Positions 36,177 through 45,501 of a stretch of 64,000 nt of DNA are shown here, in pieces. Both the position numbers and the translations under genes were made by a program. The notes below the pieces were generated by a model that ran no database searches, had not been told where the DNA came from, and saw only the letters and a program-made list of their open reading frames with translations. Each line of letters opens with the position of its first letter. Positions within the stretch are counted from its first letter, which is position 1. The DNA comes from Mesonia oceanica (lineage in GTDB: Bacteria > Bacteroidota > Bacteroidia > Flavobacteriales > Flavobacteriaceae): assembly GCF_902499555.1 (NCBI RefSeq), contig NZ_CABVMM010000002.1, forward strand, positions 124,001 to 188,000, read 5' to 3'.

Positions 36177-39083
36177 TTAAATCTGATGTTGTAAACTTAT
36201 TTTTTGTTGGGTATCAATCTCAGGAGTAAGTGACTGCAAATATTTAGAGCTCTGAGCATTTTTATTTTCTACAAAGGGACGTATTTGAAACAGCCATAAT
36301 TTATTGTCCTTAAAACCTAGCTCTACGTCGTAAGGACCTACATTCTCTTTACTGGTTTTCTCAGGCATGGTTTTTCTAATATTCTGAGCAAAATCTTCCA
36401 ATTGCTTGATATTTGCTGAAGAAAGGATGGCGTGATTAAAACTAGTTGACTCTTTATCTAGCCCTCCATTTTGTGGTAAACGGTTATAAAAAGTTTCTCT
36501 AGCCGGAGAAAGTAAGCGGTCTTCGCCATTGAGATCGATTAACCAAGCTTCAGCAGATTGACCATCTACCGCACCACCGGCTCCTCGGCTAAATGCTACC
36601 GTTAAATCGTTGGGATTGTTATTGATAATTCCTTTGGTAATCATTACCCCAGAATAATCTACATCTACTGAAGGAATAATTAAAATTGAAGGAAAGACAT
36701 TTTCAGGATTTTCTAAATATTGCTGTCTCCACTTAAAACTACGTTCGGTATATGGGGAAGCCCAAACATCTTTAATACCCTGAATAATTTTTTCACGATC
36801 CCGCACGTTGAAAACGGTAAGGTTAAGTCCGGCGCCGGTGAAATTTCCTAAATCTTCCATATTGGTGTCACTTCTTAAAAATACAGGAACTCCACCAATA
36901 GAGGTTCCAAAATTTGTTTGGAAACTACGTTCCAAATCATTCACAAAATTAGGAACCAAAGGCATTTTTTTTATTGCTTCCCGCAATAAGGCCAATCGGT
37001 CTAAGGTACAATGCTGTACTTCGGTTTCGGGAATATTGTTTTCCCGCATTTGTTGTGCTTGAGCAAAACTAGCCTTTAAATATTCCCAGTACGAAGCATC
37101 TTGTTGAGGCATAGGTAAATTCATATGTTCCCTAAAAATCCCAAAAGGAACGACAACACCATTCACCACATTATTTGGAAACATACTTTTTAGTTGACCT
37201 AAATTTGCAGCTTTGGGACCACAGATGATTCCTGAACTTTTTGCATCTACTTCTGTAAGATTTAGTGGAGAAGTTTGTTGAAGATTGATTCGTTCTATAG
37301 GAACACTTATTTTTTCTTGTTGGCGTTCACCTTCTTCTTTAAAAAGTGCTTTTTCTTCTGAAGACATCTCATCTTCAGCTTTCATTATAACCATTCCTTT
37401 TTCAGAAACTGCATAGAACACCATCTCTCCATCAAATTTTTTCAAGTCTTCCAAATTTTGATTGCTTAAAACCGAATTTGGAATCCCTAAATTTCTCGCT
37501 AATAATTGCACATGAGAAACCAAATTTCCTTCAGAAACGGTTGCAATTCCTGCCACCGGTTTTAAATCGGATGGTGGTTTTTGAAAAATGTAAATATTTT
37601 CAGGAGAGACTTCTACAGATTCCGGATTATCTTCCACTACAATTAATTTTCCTAAGGCATAGCCAGGATTTAATCCACGGAAAGAACTTTGATTATTCAA
37701 TTTGAATACTTCATTGGAGAGCTTGGATTGTTCTCGTATAAAATTCCCCAGTTCACTTACAGTTTCTCCCAATCTAAGGGCTAAAGAAGAGCGTACCCGA
37801 TCGTCTATAAAACCGGAAGCTTTCGGCTCAAAAGCATTGTATTTTTCAACAGCATCACCATAAATAGCTTTTACCATGGCAGCACTCCATTCTACTTGGC
37901 TTCGGGCTACCGCTAATATTTGATTGAGTTCTTCTAAGGTAATTTCGTTTAAATTGTCCAGTTGAAGTAAATGATCTACTTGGTTCCATTCCCACCATTC
38001 TACATTTCCCGCACTAGCCGAGGCTAAACTTAAGGCATAGATTTTATCTAATTGCTCTAATAGGGAAGAGGGCTTCCATTCAGGAGCGGTTTTAAAAATG
38101 ATTTCTTCTAATTTAACTGAAAGATCTAAGGCGATTAATTGGTCGGATGTACTTTGAACTTGTGGTAATTCAGTTCTTATTTCGCACATTAAATTGGCAG
38201 CACTTTCAATTAAATGCTGATTGGAGATTGAGTCTTGTGATTGACTTCCAAAATTTTCTAATTGTGTTCTTAAAAATGTTCCTTTCGGAAAATTACTTGC
38301 TTCTTGTTTAAAGTAACTCAAATCAATGGGCGAGTAGAAATTTTCCATCGCACGGGTAAGAGAATCGATTTCTTTTTTCTGTTCAGCAGATAAATCTTTT
38401 TCATTTTCTTCCTTGAACTTTTTTACTAGCTGAATGTCTGTTTTATCAGGTTGGCCGTGGATTTTAGTCCGGGCATCCATAAATTTTGGATTATCCTCGG
38501 CAATGGTTTTTGATAAACTTCTAATGGTTTGCGATTCTTTGGTATCTTCATTATGGGGAATATCTTGAAGACTTTGACGAATGAGGTAGAAATTTTCTTC
38601 TATTCGATTGTTGCTCAGTAATAACCAGTTGTAAAAATCTTTTCCCCATTCTTGTTCATCTTCCGACTGTACGGAACCACGATAATATTGGGCTTTTTCC
38701 ATAATCCAACCATTATCTACACTTTCAAGGTAATTATTGAGTTGGTATTGTTTTAAACGGGAATGTTGATGATTGGCATCCCAGAAAGCGCCTTTATCGG
38801 TGTATGCTAAAATATCGGCAAAGAAAATATGGTTTTTTTCTTGCAGCTGAATGGTAATAGGTTTGTAACTCGCATGCTGAATTCCACCAATTTTATCAGG
38901 ACAAGGATCTTTAGAGTCCCGCTGCGTTCCATCATCACAAAACCATTCAATTTTTAAGTAAGGTCCGCGGTGAAGGTTTCGGTATTCTTCAATAATTTCT
39001 TTAATTCGCTCATTGGAGATTTCTTGTGCAGAAATGCTTCCGAAGAAAAAAATACTAAGTACAAGTAATATTCTAAATTTCAT
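36177..39083 (-). CDS. Secreted PEP/pyruvate-binding dikinase, glucan-water-dikinase-like
   Basis: 968 residues with a signal peptide ending SISAQ (residue 20), so exported. The N-terminal 450 residues are helical and of unknown family. Residues 475-560 are a phosphohistidine swivel domain with SHVQLLARN, His524 being the expected phosphate carrier. Residues about 620-950 are an ATP-grasp domain of the PPDK_N type (FLRSDTNMEDLGNFTGAGLN, KDVWASPYTERSFKWRQ, SRGAGGAVDGQSAEAW). The order (His domain, then ATP-grasp at the C-terminus) and the SHV...ARN and RS...EDL...AGL motifs are those of glucan, water dikinases rather than PEP synthase. Substrate unknown. Confidence 0.8.
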   Translation of the reverse strand: MKFRILLVLSIFFFGSISAQEISNERIKEIIEEYRNLHRGPYLKIEWFCDDGTQRDSKDPCPDKIGGIQHASYKPITIQLQEKNHIFFADILAYTDKGAFWDANHQHSRLKQYQLNNYLESVDNGWIMEKAQYYRGSVQSEDEQEWGKDFYNWLLLSNNRIEENFYLIRQSLQDIPHNEDTKESQTIRSLSKTIAEDNPKFMDARTKIHGQPDKTDIQLVKKFKEENEKDLSAEQKKEIDSLTRAMENFYSPIDLSYFKQEASNFPKGTFLRTQLENFGSQSQDSISNQHLIESAANLMCEIRTELPQVQSTSDQLIALDLSVKLEEIIFKTAPEWKPSSLLEQLDKIYALSLASASAGNVEWWEWNQVDHLLQLDNLNEITLEELNQILAVARSQVEWSAAMVKAIYGDAVEKYNAFEPKASGFIDDRVRSSLALRLGETVSELGNFIREQSKLSNEVFKLNNQSSFRGLNPGYALGKLIVVEDNPESVEVSPENIYIFQKPPSDLKPVAGIATVSEGNLVSHVQLLARNLGIPNSVLSNQNLEDLKKFDGEMVFYAVSEKGMVIMKAEDEMSSEEKALFKEEGERQQEKISVPIERINLQQTSPLNLTEVDAKSSGIICGPKAANLGQLKSMFPNNVVNGVVVPFGIFREHMNLPMPQQDASYWEYLKASFAQAQQMRENNIPETEVQHCTLDRLALLREAIKKMPLVPNFVNDLERSFQTNFGTSIGGVPVFLRSDTNMEDLGNFTGAGLNLTVFNVRDREKIIQGIKDVWASPYTERSFKWRQQYLENPENVFPSILIIPSVDVDYSGVMITKGIINNNPNDLTVAFSRGAGGAVDGQSAEAWLIDLNGEDRLLSPARETFYNRLPQNGGLDKESTSFNHAILSSANIKQLEDFAQNIRKTMPEKTSKENVGPYDVELGFKDNKLWLFQIRPFVENKNAQSSKYLQSLTPEIDTQQKISLQHQI

Positions 39084-39122
39084 AGATTAGTTTTAGCCTA
39101 GAGTAATTTAAACCCTTTCTTG

Positions 39123-39130
39123 CAAAACTA
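39123..39130 (-). promoter_or_regulatory. -7 promoter element of the secreted dikinase gene
   Basis: The minus strand reads TAGTTTTG, matching TAnnTTTG, 39 bases before the start codon; no clear -33 TTG. Confidence 0.45.
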
Positions 39131-39183
39131 ACGAAGGTGATTGTTAAATCACTCTTAAATAAATGTTTGAGTACTTATAAAAT

Positions 39184-39801
39184 TTAGAGTTCTAAACGTT
39201 TAAGTTCTTTGTAGTTCCTATACAGTTTTTTCAATAGAATCCCATAAACAAGGGAATAGATTAACCATAATATTACTATAAAAACAATAATTAATAATAG
39301 TCCAAAGCCGATGGCTTTTGGCCAATTAATTTCATCACGAACATTTTCAAAATCGCTACTGTATAACAAGGTGAAAATAAAGGTCACAAAGGCTACTATC
39401 CCTGAAGAGGCCAAGACATAGAAAATATAATATTTTACAATTTTTCTAGTTTTGAGAATATTCTTCATTAACTGATAGGCACTATCTGTAGTAGAAATTG
39501 CTTTGTATCTTTTATAAAAAAGCAGAACAAATAAAATGGTTATGGCGTAACCAAAAATATACATCACAATGACGGTATTTTTAAGATGAATGTTTTCTAC
39601 CTGTTTCCAGAATTCATGATCGGCTAAAAACACATTCAGGAAAGCACCTAATGCTAATTCACCAAGGCTTATAAAAAATATCCATTTTACGATAGAGGAA
39701 GATTTCTTCAATAAAATGGGGTAAATTTCATTGGCTTCTATATGCGGAAGATTCTTTTCTTGCTTCTTCCAGTCTTTCTTTAATAATTCTAATTCATCCA
39801 T
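39184..39801 (-). CDS. Membrane protein paired with an ECF sigma factor
   Basis: 205 residues with a cytosolic N-terminus (ELLKKDWKKQEKNLPHI) and four membrane helices in two pairs. It starts 4 bases after the ECF sigma gene ends. In Bacteroidota such four-helix proteins commonly follow sigma genes and are thought to serve as, or replace, the anti-sigma factor. No zinc-binding anti-sigma motif is visible, so the role is inferred from position. Confidence 0.75.
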   Translation of the reverse strand: MDELELLKKDWKKQEKNLPHIEANEIYPILLKKSSSIVKWIFFISLGELALGAFLNVFLADHEFWKQVENIHLKNTVIVMYIFGYAITILFVLLFYKRYKAISTTDSAYQLMKNILKTRKIVKYYIFYVLASSGIVAFVTFIFTLLYSSDFENVRDEINWPKAIGFGLLLIIVFIVILWLIYSLVYGILLKKLYRNYKELKRLEL

Positions 39802-39805
39802 GGGC

Positions 39806-40300
39806 TTACGGATTTAGTATGCTTCTCAGCTTCTTTTTAATTCGGTTCATCTTCACTCTTGCATTCACTTCAGAGATTCCCAAAGTATCGGATATCTCAC
39901 TGTAATTCTTGTCTTCTAAATAAAGAAATACCAAGGCTTTATCAATATCGTTTAATTCTTTAATGGCAGCGTACATGACAGAAAGCTGCTTTTCGGTGGT
40001 ATCATCATATTCTTCAGCTTTAATTTTAAAAGCTACATTTTCAAATTCTTGGGTTTTAATTTTACGTTTAGATTTTCGGTAAAGGGTGATGGCGGTATTT
40101 AAAGCTACCCGGTACATCCAAGTACTAAATTTGGCATCTCCCCTAAACTTGGGATAAGCTTTCCATAACTGAATGGTTATTTCTTGAAATAAATCGTTAT
40201 GTGCCGCTTGATCGTTGGTATATAGCCTACAAATCTTATGAACGATGTTTTGATGCTTCTCTAAAAGCGCTACAAAAGTATGTTCCGTTTTTTGGCTCAA
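39806..40300 (-). CDS. ECF-type RNA polymerase sigma factor
   Basis: 164 residues with region 2 (NDLFQEITIQLWKAYPKFRG, then FSTWMYRVALNTAITLYRK) and region 4 (LEDKNYSEISDTLGISEVNA) of sigma-70 family group 4. It heads a two-gene unit with the membrane protein downstream. Its regulon cannot be read here; the neighbouring dikinase gene has its own promoter element. Confidence 0.92.
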   Translation of the reverse strand: MSQKTEHTFVALLEKHQNIVHKICRLYTNDQAAHNDLFQEITIQLWKAYPKFRGDAKFSTWMYRVALNTAITLYRKSKRKIKTQEFENVAFKIKAEEYDDTTEKQLSVMYAAIKELNDIDKALVFLYLEDKNYSEISDTLGISEVNARVKMNRIKKKLRSILNP

Positions 40301-40399
40301 TTTTAAATAAGTTTCTTCATTAGTAGTTAGGTTTACTAATTTGTTACAATTTTTTCAGAAATTATAACTATGCTAACATAATAATTGGCTTAGGGGTTA

Positions 40400-40407
40400 T
40401 AATTTTG
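40400..40407 (+). promoter_or_regulatory. -7 promoter element of the NADH dehydrogenase gene
   Basis: TAATTTTG matches TAnnTTTG and lies 20 bases upstream of the ATG. No TTG is found at the normal spacing. Confidence 0.5.
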
Positions 40408-40427
40408 CACAAACTCAATTTCATTTT

Positions 40428-41729
40428 ATGAATATTCCAGCTTCTAACTTACCTACTGTCGCAATTGTTGGTGGAGGTTTTGCCGGCATGAATGTTGCCA
40501 AAAAATTAATCAAGCTTCAAGCATTTCAAGTAGTCTTAATCGATAAGCGTAATTACCATACATTTCAGCCTTTATTATATCAGGTTTCTACTTCTAGTTT
40601 AGAGCCAGATTCTATTGCGTATCCACTTAGAAAATTAATTACTGAAAAGAAAAATGCCTTTTTTAGATTGGCAGAGGTTACTTCTATTGATACAGAACAT
40701 ACCAAGATTTTTTCAGATATAGGTGAGTTGGCCTATGATTATTTGATTCTTGCAACGGGTTCTAAAACTAATTTCTTCGGAAATGAAGCGGTAGAAAATA
40801 ATGCAATGTGTATGAAAACCATTCCACATGCATTAAATATTAGAAGCTTAATTCTAGAAAATTTAGAACAGGCTACGATTACCAAAGATAAAAAAACGCG
40901 TGAGCGGCTACTTAATTTTGTGATTGCCGGAGCAGGACCTACGGGAGTGGAATTGAGTGGAGCTATTGCTGAAGTAAGGAATAATATTATTCCTAAAGAC
41001 TATCCCGATATTGATATTTCTGAAATGAAAATTCACCTCTTAGAAGGTTTAGACCGGGTATTGCCTCCGATGTCTGAGAAATCGTCTGCAAAAGCAGAAC
41101 GGTTTTTGAAGGATTTAGGGGTACAAATTCACTTAAATACCATGGTGCAGGACTATGATGGGAAGTTGGTGAAAACGAACACCGATGAAAGTTTTGAAAC
41201 GGAAACCTTTATTTGGAGTGCAGGAGTTACTGGAGCACCGGTACAAGGCTTAAAAGCTGAAGCTTTGGTAGAAAGAGCTAATCGTTATAAGGTGAATGTT
41301 TTTAATCAGATAGAAGGTTATGAAAATGTGTTTGCAATAGGGGATATTGCTTTAATGCAAAGTGAAAAATACCCAAAAGGACATCCTATGGTGGCACAAC
41401 CCGCTATCCAACAAGGAAAGCATTTAGCTAAAAACCTAGAGCGAATACTTAAAAACGAAAAATTAGAACCTTTTGATTATTTTGACAAAGGAACTATGGC
41501 CACTATCGGAAGAAATAAGGCCGTGGTAGACCTAAAGAAATCTACTTTTGGTGGTTTCTTTGCTTGGTTTATTTGGATGTTTGTTCACCTATGGTTTTTG
41601 GTTGGTTTTAGAAACCGAATAGTGACCTTTTTCAATTGGACATACAGTTATATCAATTTTGATAGGGCAGCTAGGTTAATTGTTAGGCCTTTTAAACTAC
41701 ATAAAGAAAAAATGGAAGATCTAGAATAG
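40428..41729 (+). CDS. ndh: Type II NADH:quinone oxidoreductase
   Basis: 433 residues with an FAD-binding VAIVGGGFAGMNVAKKL at 11-27 and an NADH-binding VIAGAGPTGVELSGAIAE near 165-182. The quinone-side motifs AIGDIALM and PAIQQGKHLAKNL are present, and the C-terminus has an amphipathic/hydrophobic segment (FFAWFIWMFVHLWFLVGF) for membrane attachment. It oxidises NADH without pumping protons and passes electrons to menaquinone at the inner membrane. Single gene. Confidence 0.92.
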   Translation: MNIPASNLPTVAIVGGGFAGMNVAKKLIKLQAFQVVLIDKRNYHTFQPLLYQVSTSSLEPDSIAYPLRKLITEKKNAFFRLAEVTSIDTEHTKIFSDIGELAYDYLILATGSKTNFFGNEAVENNAMCMKTIPHALNIRSLILENLEQATITKDKKTRERLLNFVIAGAGPTGVELSGAIAEVRNNIIPKDYPDIDISEMKIHLLEGLDRVLPPMSEKSSAKAERFLKDLGVQIHLNTMVQDYDGKLVKTNTDESFETETFIWSAGVTGAPVQGLKAEALVERANRYKVNVFNQIEGYENVFAIGDIALMQSEKYPKGHPMVAQPAIQQGKHLAKNLERILKNEKLEPFDYFDKGTMATIGRNKAVVDLKKSTFGGFFAWFIWMFVHLWFLVGFRNRIVTFFNWTYSYINFDRAARLIVRPFKLHKEKMEDLE

Positions 41730-41748
41730 AATAATTCTTTCTTCCCAA

Positions 41749-41937
41749 TTATTTTTCATCTAGATTTAAATGTACGGGTTTTAGAAAAGAAAACCCCAAG
41801 GTGCATATTCCTAAAACAATAAGAATATAAGCCTTATAGTTTTTTAAAAAACTTAGGTTATCAAAATCTAGGTAAGTAATACCTATAGCCAAGAAGATCA
41901 AAGAAATAACGGAAAATGTGATTCGGAATTTTTTCAT
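41749..41937 (-). CDS. Small two-helix membrane protein
   Basis: 62 residues from the ATG at 41937 (MKKFRITFSVISLIFLAIG); an upstream in-frame ATG at 41967 would add ten unlikely residues. Two membrane helices are separated by a short loop (DFDNLSFLKNY), and the tail is charged. No known family. It is convergent with the NADH dehydrogenase gene, 19 bases away. Confidence 0.6.
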   Translation of the reverse strand: MKKFRITFSVISLIFLAIGITYLDFDNLSFLKNYKAYILIVLGICTLGFSFLKPVHLNLDEK

Positions 41938-42261
41938 GGCGGTAGGGTTTAAGGTTAGTAAATCCAAATGAAATTAAATTTACTAAAAAATTATTAATCA
42001 ATAAATTAAAATATTCAATTAATTACATTAAAATTAATTTGGACTAATTTTTTAAATTGAATTGATATAAAACAGAAGAATTCGGTTAATAAAATTTGAT
42101 GGTTAGCTCCATCATCATCGTCACCGCTAATAAAACCTTCAGGTTTAATATTGTTGGGATTGTTCAAAAGCTATTATTATTGGAGCTAATCTTAAAATCT
42201 TTTAAGGCTTAAGAAATAAGAATAAGCCAGAATAGCTAAGTTTATAAGGAATAATGATTTC
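41938..42261. other. 324-base AT-rich intergenic stretch with a distant inverted repeat
   Basis: TTAGCTCCA at 42103-42111 and TGGAGCTAA at 42181-42189 are exact inverted copies 69 bases apart. No start-bearing gene is visible between them. It lies downstream of the propeller regulator gene. Confidence 0.45.
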
Positions 42262-45153
42262 TTAGGCTAAGCTATCGAAAAACTCCATCAATTTATCGTC
42301 CTGATCCAGATTAAGCTTTTTTCTTAACCTATATCTTGCCGTTTCAACACCACGGGTAGAAATATTAAGTAATGGAGCGATTTCTTTATTGGTCAAGCCC
42401 ATTTTGATAAAAGCAGATAAACGTATTTCTTTTTTTGATAGGGTGGGAGCATTTTCTTTTAAGTTGTTAAAGAAGTTTTGATGAACCTTCTCAAAGTTTT
42501 CATCAAAGACCTTAAAGTATTCTTCGTCTATTTTATTTTGATGTAGTTTTTGAAAGATTTCAAGAATTTTTTGTTTGGAGTTTCTGTTCTTTACAATGTT
42601 TTTTAATTCTTTTAAATCGTCTTGTAAGGCATTGAAAAAATTCTTTTTATTAACCAAAAGCATCGTATAATTGGCTAGCTCTTTACTTTTTTGGATAATA
42701 TCTTTTTCTAAATGTTCTTTGTCTTTTTCTACCTTCTCCTTATCCTTTTGGAGTTTTAGTTGTTCTATTTCCAATTGAAGAAGCTGATTGGTGCGTTGTT
42801 CCCGTAAAATGGTTTTTTCATTTTCTTTATGAATCTTATTTCTTACCAGTTTTTGGGTAATAAACACAAGGATGAAAAATATAATAGCGTATGAAAAATA
42901 GGCTAAATTAGTTTGGTACCACTTAGGTTGAATGTAAAAATCGTAGCGGGCCACTTCTGCTTCAATTCCTAGGACGTTTTTGCTTTTAACTTTAAAAGTA
43001 TAGCTGCCCGGACGTAATAAATTAAATTCTTTGAATGGTAAACTTTGCCACGGAGACCAATTTTTATCAGCATTTTCAAGTTTATAACTAAAACCATTAC
43101 TTAGGTTATTGGGCATTTTTGGAGCTGCAAAAGAAAATTTAATAGAAGTTAAATTATTGGGCAGCTCTAGTGTGGAATCGTTTTGTATGGGTAGGTTTCT
43201 TCTTTCATCATCAATGGTATAGGAAATAGCGGTAAATTGTGTCTGTATTTTTTCTTTTGAATTTTGTTGATTGAGGTTGTATAAATACAGTCCGGTATGA
43301 GTACCAATAAGTACTTTTTCCTTATTGACGGGAACAATGGTTTCCATCCCACGGTTGAAAGTTCCTTTCGTTTGTAAAAAAATATCTTTTACAATTTTGG
43401 GGTTGTTGCTTTTAGTTTCAAAATATCCCGCTTCATCATCTTGAATCACCCAAGTTCTATCACTATCCTGTACTATTTTTCGGGTATTTTTAGAGGTATC
43501 TACAATTTTATTAAGAGGTTCAAAAGGAGAAAATTGCTTAGAAATTTCGTTAAATTCATACACCCCATTATTAGTAGTAAACACTGTATGATTATTCCAC
43601 TTAAACACATTCACGTTAAAAGGAGAGGGGAGTCCGTTTTTATCGGTATAATGATCAATAGCAATCGTTCTTTTTAAATCTCTGCTAATTGTTATCTTAT
43701 ACACTCCTTTATAACCGTGACAAACCCAGAATGAGTTTTCTTGGTTAGCTTTTAAAATGTCCCTGGCAGATTCATCAAAGCCTTCTACTTTGTTTTGTAT
43801 GTTCCAAGAGCCATTTTCATTTTTTAAAATATAGATCCCATTATAAGTACAAACCAAAAATGTATGGAGATGATTAGGAAAAGGGATAACTTTCCACACC
43901 CCATTTGTATTTCCTATTCTTGTACTTGTAAAATCTTCATTTATTTTAAAAAGTCCTTTATCGTGACTCACCAATAAGGTGTTGTTAAAGTGAGCAATAC
44001 TCCAAGCTTGGCCTTGCAAACTTTCAATCTTATTAAAGTGGTTGGGCGTACTCGCATTTTCTGAAAAATATACGCCTTGATTAGTGGCAATATATAAATT
44101 AGAATCACCAATAAAAGTATCATATACAGAAGCCCGACTAAAAATGGTTGTACGCGGACTACTATAATTAATCTTGTCTAAACCATTGTCGAGTAAGACC
44201 CAAATATTATTTTTACGGGTATTGTATAAATTTAGAACTGTACTACCTTGTAAGTTGTTAATGGGATGAACCGTATAATGATCCTTATTTTTTTTAAGTA
44301 CTACAACCCCGCTGCTTAGCGTACCTAAATAAATAATTTCATTACTTTCAATAGAAGAAATAACTTGATCGTTATTTTTCATAAAAAGTTGTTGTGCTAT
44401 TTTATACGAAGAATCTTGCAAACTATAAATAGTGCCAGAACCAGAAATCAAATCGAAATGATCAGTAATATGTACAATCTTTTCGTTGTCATAACTTTTC
44501 TTGTCTATTAACTTCTGTATTTGATTGGTTTGAAGATCGACTTCAAAAATTCCTTCATCAGCGTCCTGAACGAAAAACCTATTATTGACTACAAATGATT
44601 CAATAAAAGTGTTTTTGGAAGGGATTTGCGTAACGCTATTATTTTCAACAATAAAAAGCTTTTTAAAACTTCTGAAAATTACTTTGTTCTGAATCACATT
44701 GATTTGCCAGATGTTTTCAAAGTCTACATTTTCGAGCTGTAGTTTTTCTTTTAACGACTTAAATTTAAAATTTCCAAACTTATCTTTTCTAACAATACCT
44801 AATTCGTGATAACCGCCGGCATAAATTATTCCGGAAGAATCTTTTGCCAAACTCCTTACCGAAGAAGAATTTGGAAGGGAGGTGTGCTTCCAATGGCTGC
44901 CATCGTAAATTAGAACTCCATCATTGTTGCCAAAATACATAAGTCCATCATTATCTTCAACAACACTCCAAAATTGAGAATCAGCATTAAAATCTGTTCT
45001 CGTAAAATGATTGATACTTGGGTTTTGCGATTGATTAAAATAGTCTTGAGAAGAATTTGAATTTTGAGACCAACCCCAACAGAAGAGTAAATTGAAAATT
45101 AGAATAAGTAAAAAATCCTGTCTAAACAAAGTGATATTCTTATTTTTTAGCAT
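42262..45153 (-). CDS. Periplasmic-sensing propeller/Y_Y_Y regulator with LuxR-type DNA-binding domain
   Basis: 963 residues from the ATG at 45153, which starts a signal-anchor (QDFLLILIFNLLFCWGWSQ); an ATG further upstream at 45291 gives an implausible leader. The body is a two-component-regulator-type beta-propeller (repeats such as DGLMYFGNNDGVLIYDG, NIWVLLDNGLDKINY), then a Y_Y_Y domain (SYKLENADKNWSPW), a helix near 765-785, a coiled coil, and a C-terminal LuxR helix-turn-helix (MGLTNKEIAPLLNISTRGVE). No histidine kinase is present. It is divergent from susC and likely activates the PUL on sensing oligosaccharide. Confidence 0.88.
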   Translation of the reverse strand: MLKNKNITLFRQDFLLILIFNLLFCWGWSQNSNSSQDYFNQSQNPSINHFTRTDFNADSQFWSVVEDNDGLMYFGNNDGVLIYDGSHWKHTSLPNSSSVRSLAKDSSGIIYAGGYHELGIVRKDKFGNFKFKSLKEKLQLENVDFENIWQINVIQNKVIFRSFKKLFIVENNSVTQIPSKNTFIESFVVNNRFFVQDADEGIFEVDLQTNQIQKLIDKKSYDNEKIVHITDHFDLISGSGTIYSLQDSSYKIAQQLFMKNNDQVISSIESNEIIYLGTLSSGVVVLKKNKDHYTVHPINNLQGSTVLNLYNTRKNNIWVLLDNGLDKINYSSPRTTIFSRASVYDTFIGDSNLYIATNQGVYFSENASTPNHFNKIESLQGQAWSIAHFNNTLLVSHDKGLFKINEDFTSTRIGNTNGVWKVIPFPNHLHTFLVCTYNGIYILKNENGSWNIQNKVEGFDESARDILKANQENSFWVCHGYKGVYKITISRDLKRTIAIDHYTDKNGLPSPFNVNVFKWNNHTVFTTNNGVYEFNEISKQFSPFEPLNKIVDTSKNTRKIVQDSDRTWVIQDDEAGYFETKSNNPKIVKDIFLQTKGTFNRGMETIVPVNKEKVLIGTHTGLYLYNLNQQNSKEKIQTQFTAISYTIDDERRNLPIQNDSTLELPNNLTSIKFSFAAPKMPNNLSNGFSYKLENADKNWSPWQSLPFKEFNLLRPGSYTFKVKSKNVLGIEAEVARYDFYIQPKWYQTNLAYFSYAIIFFILVFITQKLVRNKIHKENEKTILREQRTNQLLQLEIEQLKLQKDKEKVEKDKEHLEKDIIQKSKELANYTMLLVNKKNFFNALQDDLKELKNIVKNRNSKQKILEIFQKLHQNKIDEEYFKVFDENFEKVHQNFFNNLKENAPTLSKKEIRLSAFIKMGLTNKEIAPLLNISTRGVETARYRLRKKLNLDQDDKLMEFFDSLA

Positions 45154-45501
45154 TCTTGTTGTTGAAATATCAGTTTTTAATGTATAAAAACTAATAATTA
45201 CTAATCTTAATTGGTTGTTAAAGACTGAAATTGATCGTAAATATACTATTTTTTTAAAAATATAAAATTCTGTTAGATAGAATTTTACCATAATTGAAGT
45301 AGTCTTGATGTAGTGTTAAATTAATGTGAAGTAATTAAAGTGTAGGCTGAAATTAAGTAACAAATCAAGCTTTATCTAATTTCACTAAAAATTTTTTAAC
45401 ACAAACCGAAATCGTTTTCGAGTTAATTAAAAAACAAAGCTTTGTATTTAATTTCTAGAAATAATTGCTCGATGAAGATAGGTGATTTTAAACTTTAATA
45501 T
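45154..45501. promoter_or_regulatory. Divergent control region between PUL regulator and susC
   Basis: 348 bases of AT-rich DNA hold the promoters of both genes. Visible elements are the palindrome at 45407-45420 and an imperfect direct repeat, AAGCTTT-AT-CTAATTTC near 45368 and AAGCTTTGTATTTAATTTC near 45438. I could not place a consensus -7 box for susC. Confidence 0.5.
45407..45420. promoter_or_regulatory. Perfect palindromic operator candidate, LacI-like
   Basis: CGAAA-TCGT-TTTCG is an inverted repeat with 5-bp arms and a central CG, the general form of LacI/GalR-family operators (GAAAnCGnTTTC). It lies 82 bases before the susC ATG. No LacI-type gene is in this window. Confidence 0.45.

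Noticed and set aside
45154..45291. Upstream ATG at 45291 for the propeller regulator
   Set aside because: It would put 46 non-conserved residues before a clear signal-anchor sequence.
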